A stretch of DNA of 64,000 bases. It comes from Mesorhizobium sp. SOD10. GTDB taxonomy: Bacteria > Pseudomonadota > Alphaproteobacteria > Rhizobiales > Rhizobiaceae. Below are positions 32,319 through 40,863 of this stretch, in pieces. Within the stretch, counting starts at the first letter, position 1, and each line of letters opens with the position of its first letter. Location of the stretch: NCBI GenBank assembly GCA_000824805.1, contig CCNA01000003.1, positions 108,184 to 172,183 of the forward strand, read 5' to 3'. The translations under genes were made by a program, and so were the position numbers. The notes below the pieces were generated by a model. That model saw only the letters and a program-made list of their open reading frames with translations, ran no database searches and had not been told where the DNA came from.

Positions 32319-34427
32319 ATGCGTCCCACCATCCTCGACCCCCTATTCGTTCCGATCACCTCGCTTGCCGGCGTCGGGCCGAAGGTTGGCCTGTTGATCG
32401 AACGCGTGGTGCCGGCCGATCTCGGCGATCGCGCCGCGCGCGCCGCCGACCTCTTGTTCGTGCTGCCCAACACGGTGATCGACCGCCGCAACCGGCCCGG
32501 CATCGCGCTGTCGGCCGAAGGCCAGATTGTCACGCTCGAAGTGCGGGTCGACCGCCATCAACCGCCGCCGCGCGGCAACCGGTCGGTGCCCTACCGGGTT
32601 TACGCTCATGACGACACTGGCGAGGTCGCGCTGACCTTCTTCCATGCGCATGCCGCCTATCTTCAGAAGATGCTTCCCGAGGGCGAACGTGTCGTGATCT
32701 CCGGCCGCATGGAGTGGTTCAACGGCCGCCCGACCATGGTCCATCCCGACCATATCGTGCCGCTCGATGAGGCCGAGGGCCTGCCGCTGGTCGAACCGGT
32801 CTATCCGCTCACCGCCGGCCTGTCGGCAAAGGTGCTGCGCCGCGCCATCGGACAGGCGCTGGGCCGCCTGCCGGAGTTGCCTGAGTGGCAGGACGACGCC
32901 TTCATGCGCCGCCATACTTTCCCAATCTTCTGCGACGCGCTTGCCCGCATCCATTATCCGAAGGACCCGATCGACGTCGCCGTCGAGGGATCGGCCTGGC
33001 GGCGCCTTGCCTATGACGAATTGCTGGCCGGTCAGGTTTCGCTGGCACTGGTTCGGGCCAGAATCCGCCGCTTGTCGGGCCGGCCGCTTATCGGCGACGG
33101 CAGCATCGTCGAAAAATTGCGCGCCGCCCTGCCCTACAAACTCACGCCCAGCCAGGAATTCGCGCTGGGCGAAATAAACGCCGATCTCGCCGATCCCGAA
33201 CGCATGCTGCGCCTGCTGCTAGGCGATGTGGGCTCCGGCAAGACGGTGGTGGCGCTACTTGCCATGGCGCGCGCTGTCGAGGCGGGCGGCCAGGCGGCCC
33301 TGATGGCGCCTACCGAAATCCTGGCGCGCCAGCATCTGGCGACCATCGCGCCGCTGGCGGAAAAAGCCGGCCTGCGCACCGCTATCCTCACTGGACGCGA
33401 GAAGGGCCGCGAACGCACCGAGACGCTTGCAGGTCTCGCCGGCGGCGCGATCGACATTGTCGTCGGCACGCATGCGCTGTTTCAGGAGACGGTGACGTTC
33501 CACGACCTGGTGCTTGCCGTGGTCGACGAACAGCATCGCTTCGGCGTCCACCAGCGCCTTGCCATCACCGCCAAGGGCGACGCGCCGGATATGCTGGTGA
33601 TGACGGCGACCCCCATCCCGCGCACGCTTGTACTGACCGCCTTTGGCGACATGGACGTCTCGAAGCTCACCGAAAAGCCGGCCGGCCGGCAGCCGATCCG
33701 CACCGTGACCTTGCCGATGGAGCGGCTGGACGAACTGGTCGGGCGCATGCGTGACGCAGTTGCGGAGGGGCAAAAGATCTACTGGATCTGTCCACTGGTC
33801 GAGGAATCCGAGGAAGTAAAACTGATGTCGGCGGAGGACCGTTTTGCGTCGCTGAAACCGCTGTTCGGCGACCGGATCGGCCTGGTGCACGGCCGCATGA
33901 AGGGTGCGGAAAAGGACGAGGCGATGCGCGCCTTCAAGGAGGGCGAAACGCGCATCCTGATAGCGACCACCGTCATCGAGGTCGGCGTCGACGTGCCGGA
34001 TGCGACGATCATGGTCATCGAGCATGCCGAACGCTTCGGCCTTGCCCAGTTGCACCAACTGCGCGGCCGCGTCGGGCGCGGCGACAAGCCGTCATCCTGC
34101 GTCCTGCTCTACAAGGACCCGCTCGGCGAGACGGCGAAGCGCCGGCTTTCGGTGATGCGCGAGACCGAGGACGGCTTCAAGATCGCCGAGGAGGACCTGA
34201 AGCTGCGCGGCGAAGGCGAATTGCTGGGCACAAGGCAATCGGGCACGCCCGGCTTCCAGGTGGCGCGCCTCGAATTCCATGCCGATCTGCTCGAAGCCGC
34301 GCGCGACGATGCGCGGCTGATCCTGTCGCGCGACCCGGAACTGCAGTCCCAGCGCGGCGAGGCACTGCGCTTGCTGCTTTATCTGTTCGGGCGCGACGAG
34401 GCGGTGCGGCTGCTGCGCGCCGGCTGA
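32319..34427 (+). CDS. recG: ATP-dependent DNA helicase RecG
   Basis: The 702-residue helicase remodels stalled replication forks and Holliday junctions. An N-terminal wedge domain (PLFVPITSLAGVGPKVGLLI and an OB fold) leads into helicase motifs: Walker A LLGDVGSGKTVVAL (about residue 305), motif II VVDEQHRFG, TATPIPRTL and the C-terminal QLRGRVGRG. Length and order are standard. Start ATG 32319 is the family start. It diverges from sdhE by 93 bases and its 3' end overlaps the convergent DUF502 gene by 49 bases. Confidence 0.97.
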   Translation: MRPTILDPLFVPITSLAGVGPKVGLLIERVVPADLGDRAARAADLLFVLPNTVIDRRNRPGIALSAEGQIVTLEVRVDRHQPPPRGNRSVPYRVYAHDDTGEVALTFFHAHAAYLQKMLPEGERVVISGRMEWFNGRPTMVHPDHIVPLDEAEGLPLVEPVYPLTAGLSAKVLRRAIGQALGRLPELPEWQDDAFMRRHTFPIFCDALARIHYPKDPIDVAVEGSAWRRLAYDELLAGQVSLALVRARIRRLSGRPLIGDGSIVEKLRAALPYKLTPSQEFALGEINADLADPERMLRLLLGDVGSGKTVVALLAMARAVEAGGQAALMAPTEILARQHLATIAPLAEKAGLRTAILTGREKGRERTETLAGLAGGAIDIVVGTHALFQETVTFHDLVLAVVDEQHRFGVHQRLAITAKGDAPDMLVMTATPIPRTLVLTAFGDMDVSKLTEKPAGRQPIRTVTLPMERLDELVGRMRDAVAEGQKIYWICPLVEESEEVKLMSAEDRFASLKPLFGDRIGLVHGRMKGAEKDEAMRAFKEGETRILIATTVIEVGVDVPDATIMVIEHAERFGLAQLHQLRGRVGRGDKPSSCVLLYKDPLGETAKRRLSVMRETEDGFKIAEEDLKLRGEGELLGTRQSGTPGFQVARLEFHADLLEAARDDARLILSRDPELQSQRGEALRLLLYLFGRDEAVRLLRAG

Positions 34428-35134
34428 GCGGCGCCGATCGCCGGATTGGCAAGGCCGCCTTCGACGGGCTCGCCATTGAGCGTCACCAGCTTGGCCTTGA
34501 CCTCCGGTGCTACCATGCCAGCCGAGACGATCAGCTTGGCCCCGTCCTCGATCGACATGTCGAGCGGCACAATTTCGGATTTGTGCACATACATCAGGAA
34601 GCCGGTGGTCGGGTTGGGTGTGCAAGGCATGAACACCGCGATCAGCGGATCGCCTTCCCGGTCGAGTTTCTGGTTGATCTCGGTTTCCTTCTCGCTGGCG
34701 ACGAAAACCAGCGACCAGACGCCTTTGCGCGGATATTCGACCAGCCCGACCTGGCGGAACATGTCGCCCTTGTTCGACAGCACGGTCTCGAAAATCTGCT
34801 TCAGCGAGCCATAGATGCCGCGCACCAGCGGCATGCGGCCCAGCAGCCGCTCGCCGAAATTGACGATGGCGCGGCCGACGATGTTCGCCGCCAGGAAGCC
34901 GATCAGCGTGATCAGCACCAGTGCCACGATCAGGCCGAAGCCCGGAACCGGGAACGGCAGGTAGGTGTCCGGATTGTAGCGGACCGGGATATAAGGCTTC
35001 ACCCAGGAGTCGACCCAGCCGATCAGCGACCAGGCGATATAGGCCGTGATCGCCAGCGGCGCGCAGACGATGAACCCCGTCAGGAAATAATTCCTCAGCC
35101 GGGTCATGCCAGAGGTCTTCAGGGCGTCGGACAT
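34379..35134 (-). CDS. DUF502 inner-membrane protein
   Basis: The 251-residue protein has two N-terminal spans (NYFLTGFIVCAPLAITAYIA and GFGLIVALVLITLIGFLAAN) and a soluble C-part with YPRKGVWSLVFVASE and MPCTPNPTTGFLMYV, the DUF502 pattern. Related proteins in other bacteria are linked to membrane properties, but no function is firmly known. The last 16 codons overlap the recG 3' end on the other strand, and the C-terminus is therefore low-complexity (AAQPARSSRTASSRPNR). Confidence 0.9.
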   Translation of the reverse strand: MSDALKTSGMTRLRNYFLTGFIVCAPLAITAYIAWSLIGWVDSWVKPYIPVRYNPDTYLPFPVPGFGLIVALVLITLIGFLAANIVGRAIVNFGERLLGRMPLVRGIYGSLKQIFETVLSNKGDMFRQVGLVEYPRKGVWSLVFVASEKETEINQKLDREGDPLIAVFMPCTPNPTTGFLMYVHKSEIVPLDMSIEDGAKLIVSAGMVAPEVKAKLVTLNGEPVEGGLANPAIGAAQPARSSRTASSRPNR

Positions 35135-35241
35135 GGGTTCACCGCGGCGCAGGTTGCAACGCTGAGATTAGTGAACCGCGAGCCGGTTTGGAACTGCGAA
35201 GTTTTTAAAGAGTGCCCTTCCTAAGAAGGCTTCATACTCCG

Positions 35242-37065
35242 CTATTCCACCGTCACGGACTTCGCCAGATTGCGCGGCTGGTCGACGTCGGTGCCCATAA
35301 ACACCGCGGTGAAATAGGCCAACATCTGGATCGGCAGGGCGTAGATGATCGGCGCGATGATCTCCGGCACCTCGGGCAGGATGATGGTCTCCATCGTCTT
35401 GATGCCGGCCTGCGCCGCGCCCTTTTTGTCGGTGATCAGGATTATCTTGCCGCCGCGCGCCGCCACTTCCTGCATGTTCGACACCGTCTTTTCGAAGATG
35501 CGGTCATGCGGCGCGATCACGATCACCGGCATGTTCTCGTCGATCAGCGCGATCGGGCCGTGCTTCAATTCGCCGCCGGCATAGCCTTCGGCGTGGATGT
35601 AGGAGATTTCCTTGAGCTTCAGCGCGCCTTCCATGGCCAACGGGAAGTTCGTGTCACGGCCGAGATAGAGCACGTCCTTGTAGCGCGACAGCTCGCGCGA
35701 GATGCGCTCGATCCGCTCGTCGAGCTTCAGCACCTGGGTGGCGTAGCGCGGCGCTTCGGAAAGCTCGCGCACCAGCTGCTTTTCCTGATCGGGCGAGATC
35801 GTGCCGCGCGCCACGCCCGCGCGGACGGCAAGCGCAGCCAAGACCGAAAGCTGGCAGGTGAAAGCCTTGGTCGAGGCAACGCCGATCTCCGGGCCGGCAA
35901 GTGTGGGCAGCACGACATCGGATTCGCGCGCCATGGTCGATTCGCGCACATTGACCACAGCGCCGATCTTCATGCCGGCCTTGCGGCAATAGCGCAGCGA
36001 AGCCAGCGTATCGGCGGTCTCGCCCGACTGCGAGATGAAGAAGGCCGCGTCATTGGCCGAAAGCGGCATCTCGCGGTAGCGGAACTCGGAGGCGACATCG
36101 ATATCGACCGGCAATCGCGCATAGCGCTCGAACCAATATTTCGAGATCAGCCCGGCGAGATAGGCGGTGCCGCAGGCCGAAAGCGCCAGCCGGCCGATCC
36201 TGGCGAAGTCGAAGGGCAGCGCGAGCGGCTTCGACTTGCCGGAAACGAAATCCACATAGTGCGCCAATGTGTGCGAGATCACCTCCGGCTGCTCATGGAT
36301 TTCCTTTTCCATGAAATGCCGGCGGTTGCCCTTATCGACCATGAAGCTGGTCGACAGCGACTGCTGGCGCTTGCGATCGACCTTGTTGCCGTCGATGTCG
36401 TAGATGCTAACGCCATTGCGACGCACGACCGCCCAGTCGCCGTCTTCCAGATAGGTGACCGCATTGGTGAACGGCGCCAGCGCGATCGCGTCCGAGCCCA
36501 AAAACATCTCGCCCTCGCCATGCCCGACCGCCAAAGGCGGACCATTGCGGGCGCCGACGATCAGGTCCTCATCCCCCGTGAACATGATCGCCAGAGCGAA
36601 TGCGCCGTGCAGCCGCCTCAGCGCGTGGTGCGCGGCTTCGACCGGCTTCAGCCCCCTGGCGAGTTCGCGCGCCACCAGATGCGCGACGACTTCGGTATCG
36701 GTCTGCGAAGCGAAAGAGTAGCCGTCCCGGGTGAGCTCGTCGCGCAGTTCGGCGAAATTCTCGATGATGCCGTTGTGGACGATGGCGACGCCTTTGGAAA
36801 AATGCGGATGCGCATTGGTCTCGTTGGGAACGCCATGCGTCGCCCAACGCGTGTGGCCGATGCCGATCGTGCCGTCGAGCGGCTCGTCCTTCAGCCGGCG
36901 TTCGAGATTGATGAGCTTGCCTTCGGCGCGGCGCCGTCCGAGCTCGCCCTTCTCGATGGTGGCGACACCGGCCGAGTCGTAGCCGCGATATTCAAGCCGC
37001 TTCAGCGCGTCGACGATGAGCGGCGCGACTTGGCTTCGGCCGACGATTCCAACGATACCGCACAT
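35242..37065 (-). CDS. glmS: glutamine-fructose-6-phosphate aminotransferase
   Basis: The 607-residue enzyme makes glucosamine 6-phosphate, the entry to amino-sugar synthesis. MCGIVGIVG places the catalytic Cys2 of the Ntn glutaminase domain; two SIS isomerase domains follow (FISQSGETADTLASLRYCRK about 345, and IHAEGYAGGELKHGPIALI about 485), ending in AKSVTVE. All parts are complete. No glmS ribozyme is expected in this group and none was seen. glmU lies upstream beyond a broken gene, so the UDP-GlcNAc genes are close together. Confidence 0.97.
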   Translation of the reverse strand: MCGIVGIVGRSQVAPLIVDALKRLEYRGYDSAGVATIEKGELGRRRAEGKLINLERRLKDEPLDGTIGIGHTRWATHGVPNETNAHPHFSKGVAIVHNGIIENFAELRDELTRDGYSFASQTDTEVVAHLVARELARGLKPVEAAHHALRRLHGAFALAIMFTGDEDLIVGARNGPPLAVGHGEGEMFLGSDAIALAPFTNAVTYLEDGDWAVVRRNGVSIYDIDGNKVDRKRQQSLSTSFMVDKGNRRHFMEKEIHEQPEVISHTLAHYVDFVSGKSKPLALPFDFARIGRLALSACGTAYLAGLISKYWFERYARLPVDIDVASEFRYREMPLSANDAAFFISQSGETADTLASLRYCRKAGMKIGAVVNVRESTMARESDVVLPTLAGPEIGVASTKAFTCQLSVLAALAVRAGVARGTISPDQEKQLVRELSEAPRYATQVLKLDERIERISRELSRYKDVLYLGRDTNFPLAMEGALKLKEISYIHAEGYAGGELKHGPIALIDENMPVIVIAPHDRIFEKTVSNMQEVAARGGKIILITDKKGAAQAGIKTMETIILPEVPEIIAPIIYALPIQMLAYFTAVFMGTDVDQPRNLAKSVTVE

Positions 37066-37405
37066 GGCGCTTGCCCCCGAATCCCAGCGGAAAACCCGGC
37101 GTTATCTAGGGGTTGCCGGCCTGCCGCGAAAGTCACTTTGCGTTTCGTTCCGTGTCACCGGGAACGCTCTTGAACAGATGGACATTCTCAAATCGTCCTT
37201 GCAATCCGGTTACCGCAACTGCTCGTCTTGTCGCATCCACAGCTTGCCAGCTCTCACCACCATTTAACTAGTTGTGGCTCGAGCATGTCATCCTTCGAAC
37301 GATGAGCACCACGCAGCCGTTGACATATAGAGCCCCACCTGTTGGCGGATGTGCCCGCTCCCTGGCGGCTTGTCTTTGGCCCGACTTTAGGCGCTTATTC
37401 GATCT
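37066..37405. other. intergenic region upstream of glmS
   Basis: 340 bases without a supported gene. It contains the promoter region of glmS (minus strand) and of the following broken gene. TTGACA at about 37320-37325 is a good -35 sequence for plus-strand reading but lacks a matching -10 at 17 bases. An open frame starting at 37342 is only the second half of the broken gene extended upstream. Confidence 0.4.
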
Positions 37406-37776
37406 ATGAGCCAAACGAATACCGTAACGCTCTGGCGTCCGGTCGGACCGAAGGAACTGGAACTGATCAAGGCTTCGGGCATGCGCGAATTTCCACCGCG
37501 CCTGCCCGATCAGCCGATTTCTATCCCGTGCTCACCGAAGCCTATGCGGTCCAGATCGCCCGCGACTGGAACGTTCCGACGAGCGGCTCCGGCTTCGTTA
37601 CCCGGTTCGAGGTTCTGAGAAGCTTTCTGGATGGCTACCGAATCGAGCACGCCGGCAGCAAAGCGCATCTCGAATACTGGATACCCGCCGAGGACCTGCC
37701 TCAATTCAACAAGGCGATCGTCGGCAAGATCGAGGTGACGGCGGCCTTCGGCAAAACCACCGAAAGCACCGCCTGA
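37406..37776 (+). pseudogene. small conserved-type gene with a single-base frameshift
   Basis: Frame A from ATG 37406 reads MSQTNTVTLWRPVGPKELEL, IKASGMREFPPRLPDQPI; a second frame one base apart then continues FYPVLTEAYAVQIARDWNVP, TSGSGFVTRFEVLRSFLDGY to ...EYWIPAEDLPQFNKAIVGKI and stops at 37776. Joining them at the TTT run 37518-37520 (one T too few) gives one smooth protein of about 123 residues. This pattern is what I recall for a small uncharacterised rhizobial protein. It is either a recent pseudogene or a sequencing error. It sits between glmS and glmU. Confidence 0.75.
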
Positions 37777-37780
37777 AACG

Positions 37781-39151
37781 CTATTCCGCCGCTGCCTTCT
37801 TCCTTGCCGCGGCGGCCGAGGCGAAGCGCTCGCGCAACTCCTTGCCTTTGCCCGGGATCGTCTTCTGACGAGCGCGGCCGAAGGCCAGCGCGTCGTCGGG
37901 CACGCTTTCGGTGATCACGCTGCCAGAAGCGATGTACCCGCCCTTGCCGATCGAGACCGGCGCCACCAGCGCGGAATTCGAGCCGACAAAGGCGCCCTCG
38001 CCGATATCGGTGAAGAATTTCGAATAGCCGTCATAATTGCAGGTGATGGTGCCGGCGCCGATATTGGCCGCCGCCCCCACGCGCGCATCGCCGATATAGG
38101 TCAGGTGGTTGACCTTGGCGCCCTCCTCGATCGTCGCCTGCTTGACCTCGCAGAAATTGCCGACCTTTGCCTTGTGTTGAAGATCGGCGCCCGGCCGCAG
38201 CCGCGCGAATGGCCCTACATCGCAATTGGACGCGATCGTTGCGCCCTCGATATGGCTGAAGGCGTGGATCTTGGCGCCCGATGCGATTCTGACGCCCGGC
38301 CCGAACCAGACATTAGGCTCGACGATCGTGTCGGCGCCGATCTCGGTATCGTGCGAGAAATAGACGGTTTCGGGCGCGATCAGCGTAACTCCGGACAGCA
38401 TCGCCTCGCGCCGCCGGCGCGCCTGCCAGATCGCTTCCGCCTCGGCAAGCTCGGCCCGGTTGTTGATGCCCAGCGCATTTTCGAAGCTTGCCTCGGTGGC
38501 TATAACGTCGAGCCCTTCGTCGCTGGCGATCTCGACGATGTCGGTCAGGTAGAATTCGCCCTTGGCATTCTTGTTGCCGACCTTGTCGAGCAGCCGAAGC
38601 GCATGCTTGCCCGCCACCGCCATCATGCCGGCATTGCAGAAGCCGATCTTCTTTTCCCCGTCGGAGCAGTCTTTTTCCTCGCGGATGGCGACGAGCCGGC
38701 CGCCCTTTTCGATCAAACGGCCGTAGCCGGCCGGGTTTGGCGGGCGGAAGCCGATGACGGCAACGGCGGCACCCTCCGCGAGCTTCTGCCGCGCGGCGGC
38801 CAGCGCCTGCGCATCGATCAGAGGCGTATCGCCGAACATGACAAGGATGTCGTCGTAACCCTTTGATATCGCTTCGCGAGCGGCGAGAACGGCATGCGCA
38901 GTGCCGAGCCGCTTCTCCTGCACGAAAGTCTCCGCCCTCGGCGCGAATTTCTGCGCCGCCTTGCGCATCTCTTCCGCCCCGTGCCCGATCACCAGCGCTA
39001 CGCCGGTGGCGCCGGCAGCCTCAGCGGCCTTCACGACATGCGCCACCATCGGCAAGCCGGCAATGGCGTGCAGCACCTTGGGCATCGCGCTTTTCATGCG
39101 CGTGCCTTCGCCCGCGGCGAGGATGACTGACAGGCAGGATCTCTGGCTCAT
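37781..39151 (-). CDS. glmU: bifunctional UDP-N-acetylglucosamine pyrophosphorylase / glucosamine-1-phosphate N-acetyltransferase
   Basis: The 456-residue enzyme acetylates glucosamine 1-phosphate and couples it to UTP, giving UDP-GlcNAc for peptidoglycan and lipid A. The N-terminal uridylyltransferase has [18 protein letters not shown] (about 11-28) with the GxGTRM loop; the C-terminal acetyltransferase is a left-handed beta helix of hexapeptide repeats (for example [28 protein letters not shown]). Length and motifs are complete. Its stop is 5 bases from that of the convergent broken gene. It is on the same strand as glmS. Confidence 0.97.
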   Translation of the reverse strand: MSQRSCLSVILAAGEGTRMKSAMPKVLHAIAGLPMVAHVVKAAEAAGATGVALVIGHGAEEMRKAAQKFAPRAETFVQEKRLGTAHAVLAAREAISKGYDDILVMFGDTPLIDAQALAAARQKLAEGAAVAVIGFRPPNPAGYGRLIEKGGRLVAIREEKDCSDGEKKIGFCNAGMMAVAGKHALRLLDKVGNKNAKGEFYLTDIVEIASDEGLDVIATEASFENALGINNRAELAEAEAIWQARRRREAMLSGVTLIAPETVYFSHDTEIGADTIVEPNVWFGPGVRIASGAKIHAFSHIEGATIASNCDVGPFARLRPGADLQHKAKVGNFCEVKQATIEEGAKVNHLTYIGDARVGAAANIGAGTITCNYDGYSKFFTDIGEGAFVGSNSALVAPVSIGKGGYIASGSVITESVPDDALAFGRARQKTIPGKGKELRERFASAAAARKKAAAE

Positions 39152-39295
39152 TTAAGGACAACCATGTGAAAGAGCTTAAATCAACGCATACTAGCAGCCG
39201 CGTGATGCTGCACCAATGCGGTTAAATTCCGGTGAGGTGCGGAGCAACTGATTCTTAGTCAGCAGGTCCACAATTCGATCCGCGCGCAATGAAGA

Positions 39296-40042
39296 CTATC
39301 CCAGCCTTCCCAGCACCGGAAAATTCTCCAGCAGCCAGTACGAAACGCTCTGTACGCCGCCGGTGAGGAAGAACACCCCGGCGACGACCAGCAGCGCGCC
39401 GATCGCCTTCTCGACGCGGCCGAGATGGACGCGGAATTTGCCGAGGAAGCGCATGAACGCCCCGGAAAACAGCGCCGCGATCAGGAACGGGATGCCGAGG
39501 CCGAGCGAATAGGCGGCAAGCAGCAGCGCGCCCTCGCCCACCGTCTCGCGCCCGCCGGCCAAAGTCAGGATCGGCCCCAGCACCGGGCCGATGCAAGGCG
39601 TCCAGCCGAAGGCGAAGGCAAGCCCCATGACATAGGCTGCAACCAGGTTGGCCGGCTTGCCCTGCGTCTGGAAGCGCGCCTCGCGCGACAAGAGCGGAAT
39701 GCGCAGGATGCCGAGGAAGTTCAGGCCCATGATGATGATCAGCGCGCCCGCCGCCATCGCCAGCGGTTCCTGCCAGACACGCAGCAGCCGCCCGATGGTC
39801 GAGGCGCCGGCGCCGAGCGCGACGAACACGGTGGAGAAGCCGAGCACGAAAGCCAAGGAAGCATAGAGCAGCGCGCCGCGAGCGCCTTCCTTCGCTGTGA
39901 CGCTCTGATTGCCCCGGAAATCCTCGACCGAAACGCCGGCCATGTAGCAGAGATAGGGCGGCACCAGCGGCAGCACGCAAGGCGACAGGAACGAGATCGC
40001 CCCTGCCCCGACCGCGCTGACATAGCCGATGTCCAATGCCAT
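39296..40042 (-). CDS. ccdA: CcdA-type cytochrome c biogenesis / thiol-reduction membrane protein
   Basis: The 248-residue protein has six spans and the two CcdA cysteine sites: Cys22 in FLSPCVLPLVPPYLC and the Cys of GWTPCIGPVLG (about residue 147). It passes electrons from cytoplasmic thioredoxin to periplasmic thiol proteins for cytochrome c assembly. Start ATG 40042 (MALDIGYVSAVG) is the family start; a longer frame to 40099 is open but not part of it. It lies 144 bases upstream of glmU with no coupling. Confidence 0.88.
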   Translation of the reverse strand: MALDIGYVSAVGAGAISFLSPCVLPLVPPYLCYMAGVSVEDFRGNQSVTAKEGARGALLYASLAFVLGFSTVFVALGAGASTIGRLLRVWQEPLAMAAGALIIIMGLNFLGILRIPLLSREARFQTQGKPANLVAAYVMGLAFAFGWTPCIGPVLGPILTLAGGRETVGEGALLLAAYSLGLGIPFLIAALFSGAFMRFLGKFRVHLGRVEKAIGALLVVAGVFFLTGGVQSVSYWLLENFPVLGRLG

Positions 40043-40208
40043 CCAATGAGTCCCGATTGTGCTGGCGTCGATATAGCGATGCGGGCGCGCGCCTGCCAAT
40101 CACCATTGTGTGGCACGTCGCCGCTTCGGCGCCGGAAGAAACAGGCTTCCCAACGCGTTGACCGAATGAGCGCGTGACTGCCGCGCGCTTGTTTCAGGGA
40201 GATTTATC

Positions 40209-40586
40209 ATGAAATCGATTGCACTCGGGTTTGCCGTCCTTCTGCTCGGCACCGCCGCATCCCAGGCCGCCGAAGTCTGGAAGGAGGCCGAAGTTGGAGG
40301 CAAGAAGATCTACACCGACGCCAAGGGCATGACGCTCTACACCTTCGACAAGGATGATAAGGGCAAGTCCAATTGCTACGACAAATGCGCCGCCAACTGG
40401 CCGCCGCTGAAGGCAGAGGCAGGCGCCAAGGCCGACGACGAATGGACGGTCGTCAACCGCACCGACGGCACCAAGATGTGGGCCTATGATGGCAAGCCGG
40501 TCTATACCTTCGTCAAGGACAAGAAGGCCGGCGACATGACGGGGGAAGGCGTCGCCGGCGCCTGGCACGTGGTCAAGGCCGACTGA
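40209..40586 (+). CDS. secreted Yx4D-motif protein (COG4315 type)
   Basis: The 125-residue protein has a signal peptide (MKSIALGFAVLLLGTAASQAAE) and two copies of the 'secreted repeat' seen in COG4315 proteins: KGMTLYTFDKD (about residue 40) and GKPVYTFVKDKK (about 98), separated by CYDKCAANWPPL with a conserved Cys pair. Members are extracytoplasmic and sometimes lipoproteins; this one lacks a lipobox. Function is not established. GGGAG lies 8 bases before the ATG. It is followed by a strong hairpin terminator. Confidence 0.85.
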   Translation: MKSIALGFAVLLLGTAASQAAEVWKEAEVGGKKIYTDAKGMTLYTFDKDDKGKSNCYDKCAANWPPLKAEAGAKADDEWTVVNRTDGTKMWAYDGKPVYTFVKDKKAGDMTGEGVAGAWHVVKAD

Positions 40587-40604
40587 ACTCACGCTGTTGA
40601 CGCT

Positions 40605-40645
40605 CCGGCTGCCGGCTCCCTTGATCCGGCAGCCGGTAGTCTTTA
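40605..40645 (+). terminator. 11-bp hairpin terminator after the secreted protein gene
   Basis: CCGGCTGCCGG (40605-40615) pairs perfectly with CCGGCAGCCGG (40626-40636), followed by TAGTCTTTA. Its place 18 bases after the stop codon fits an intrinsic terminator, although the T-run is imperfect. Confidence 0.75.
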
Positions 40646-40706
40646 CCGGTTGTCCGCCCGGTTCGAGGCGCGAACCCCGTCATCCCCAAAAAATGTGATC
40701 TTTGCC

Positions 40707-40725
40707 ATACACTCTAAGAGTGTAT
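40707..40725. promoter_or_regulatory. perfect 19-base palindrome upstream of topA
   Basis: ATACACTCT-A-AGAGTGTAT is an exact palindrome with 9-base arms, 139 bases upstream of the topA start. It looks like a dimeric repressor operator. An open frame on the minus strand (40643-40840, 65 codons) overlaps it but has no ribosome site or family match. The palindrome matches no operator I can name. The remaining gap 40646-40863 holds nothing else recognised. Confidence 0.5.
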
Positions 40726-40863
40726 CGTCCGCAGCCGCTTCCCAAATTGGCCGCTTCCCCTTGACCGATTGCAAAAGCACGGCCATGTGAGCGACGAAAA
40801 GAGTGGGATTTCGTCGTGCGTCGCGGAGCTCTTCCGCCACCTCACAGCTGATTAAGAGACCTC

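Noticed and set aside
37342..37776. A 144-codon intact gene starting at 37342
   Set aside because: Its first half is noise; the second half continues a different frame from ATG 37406, so a frameshifted gene explains it better.
40643..40840. A 65-codon minus-strand frame upstream of topA
   Set aside because: No ribosome site or recognised domain; it overlaps the palindrome. Kept only as part of the regulatory gap.
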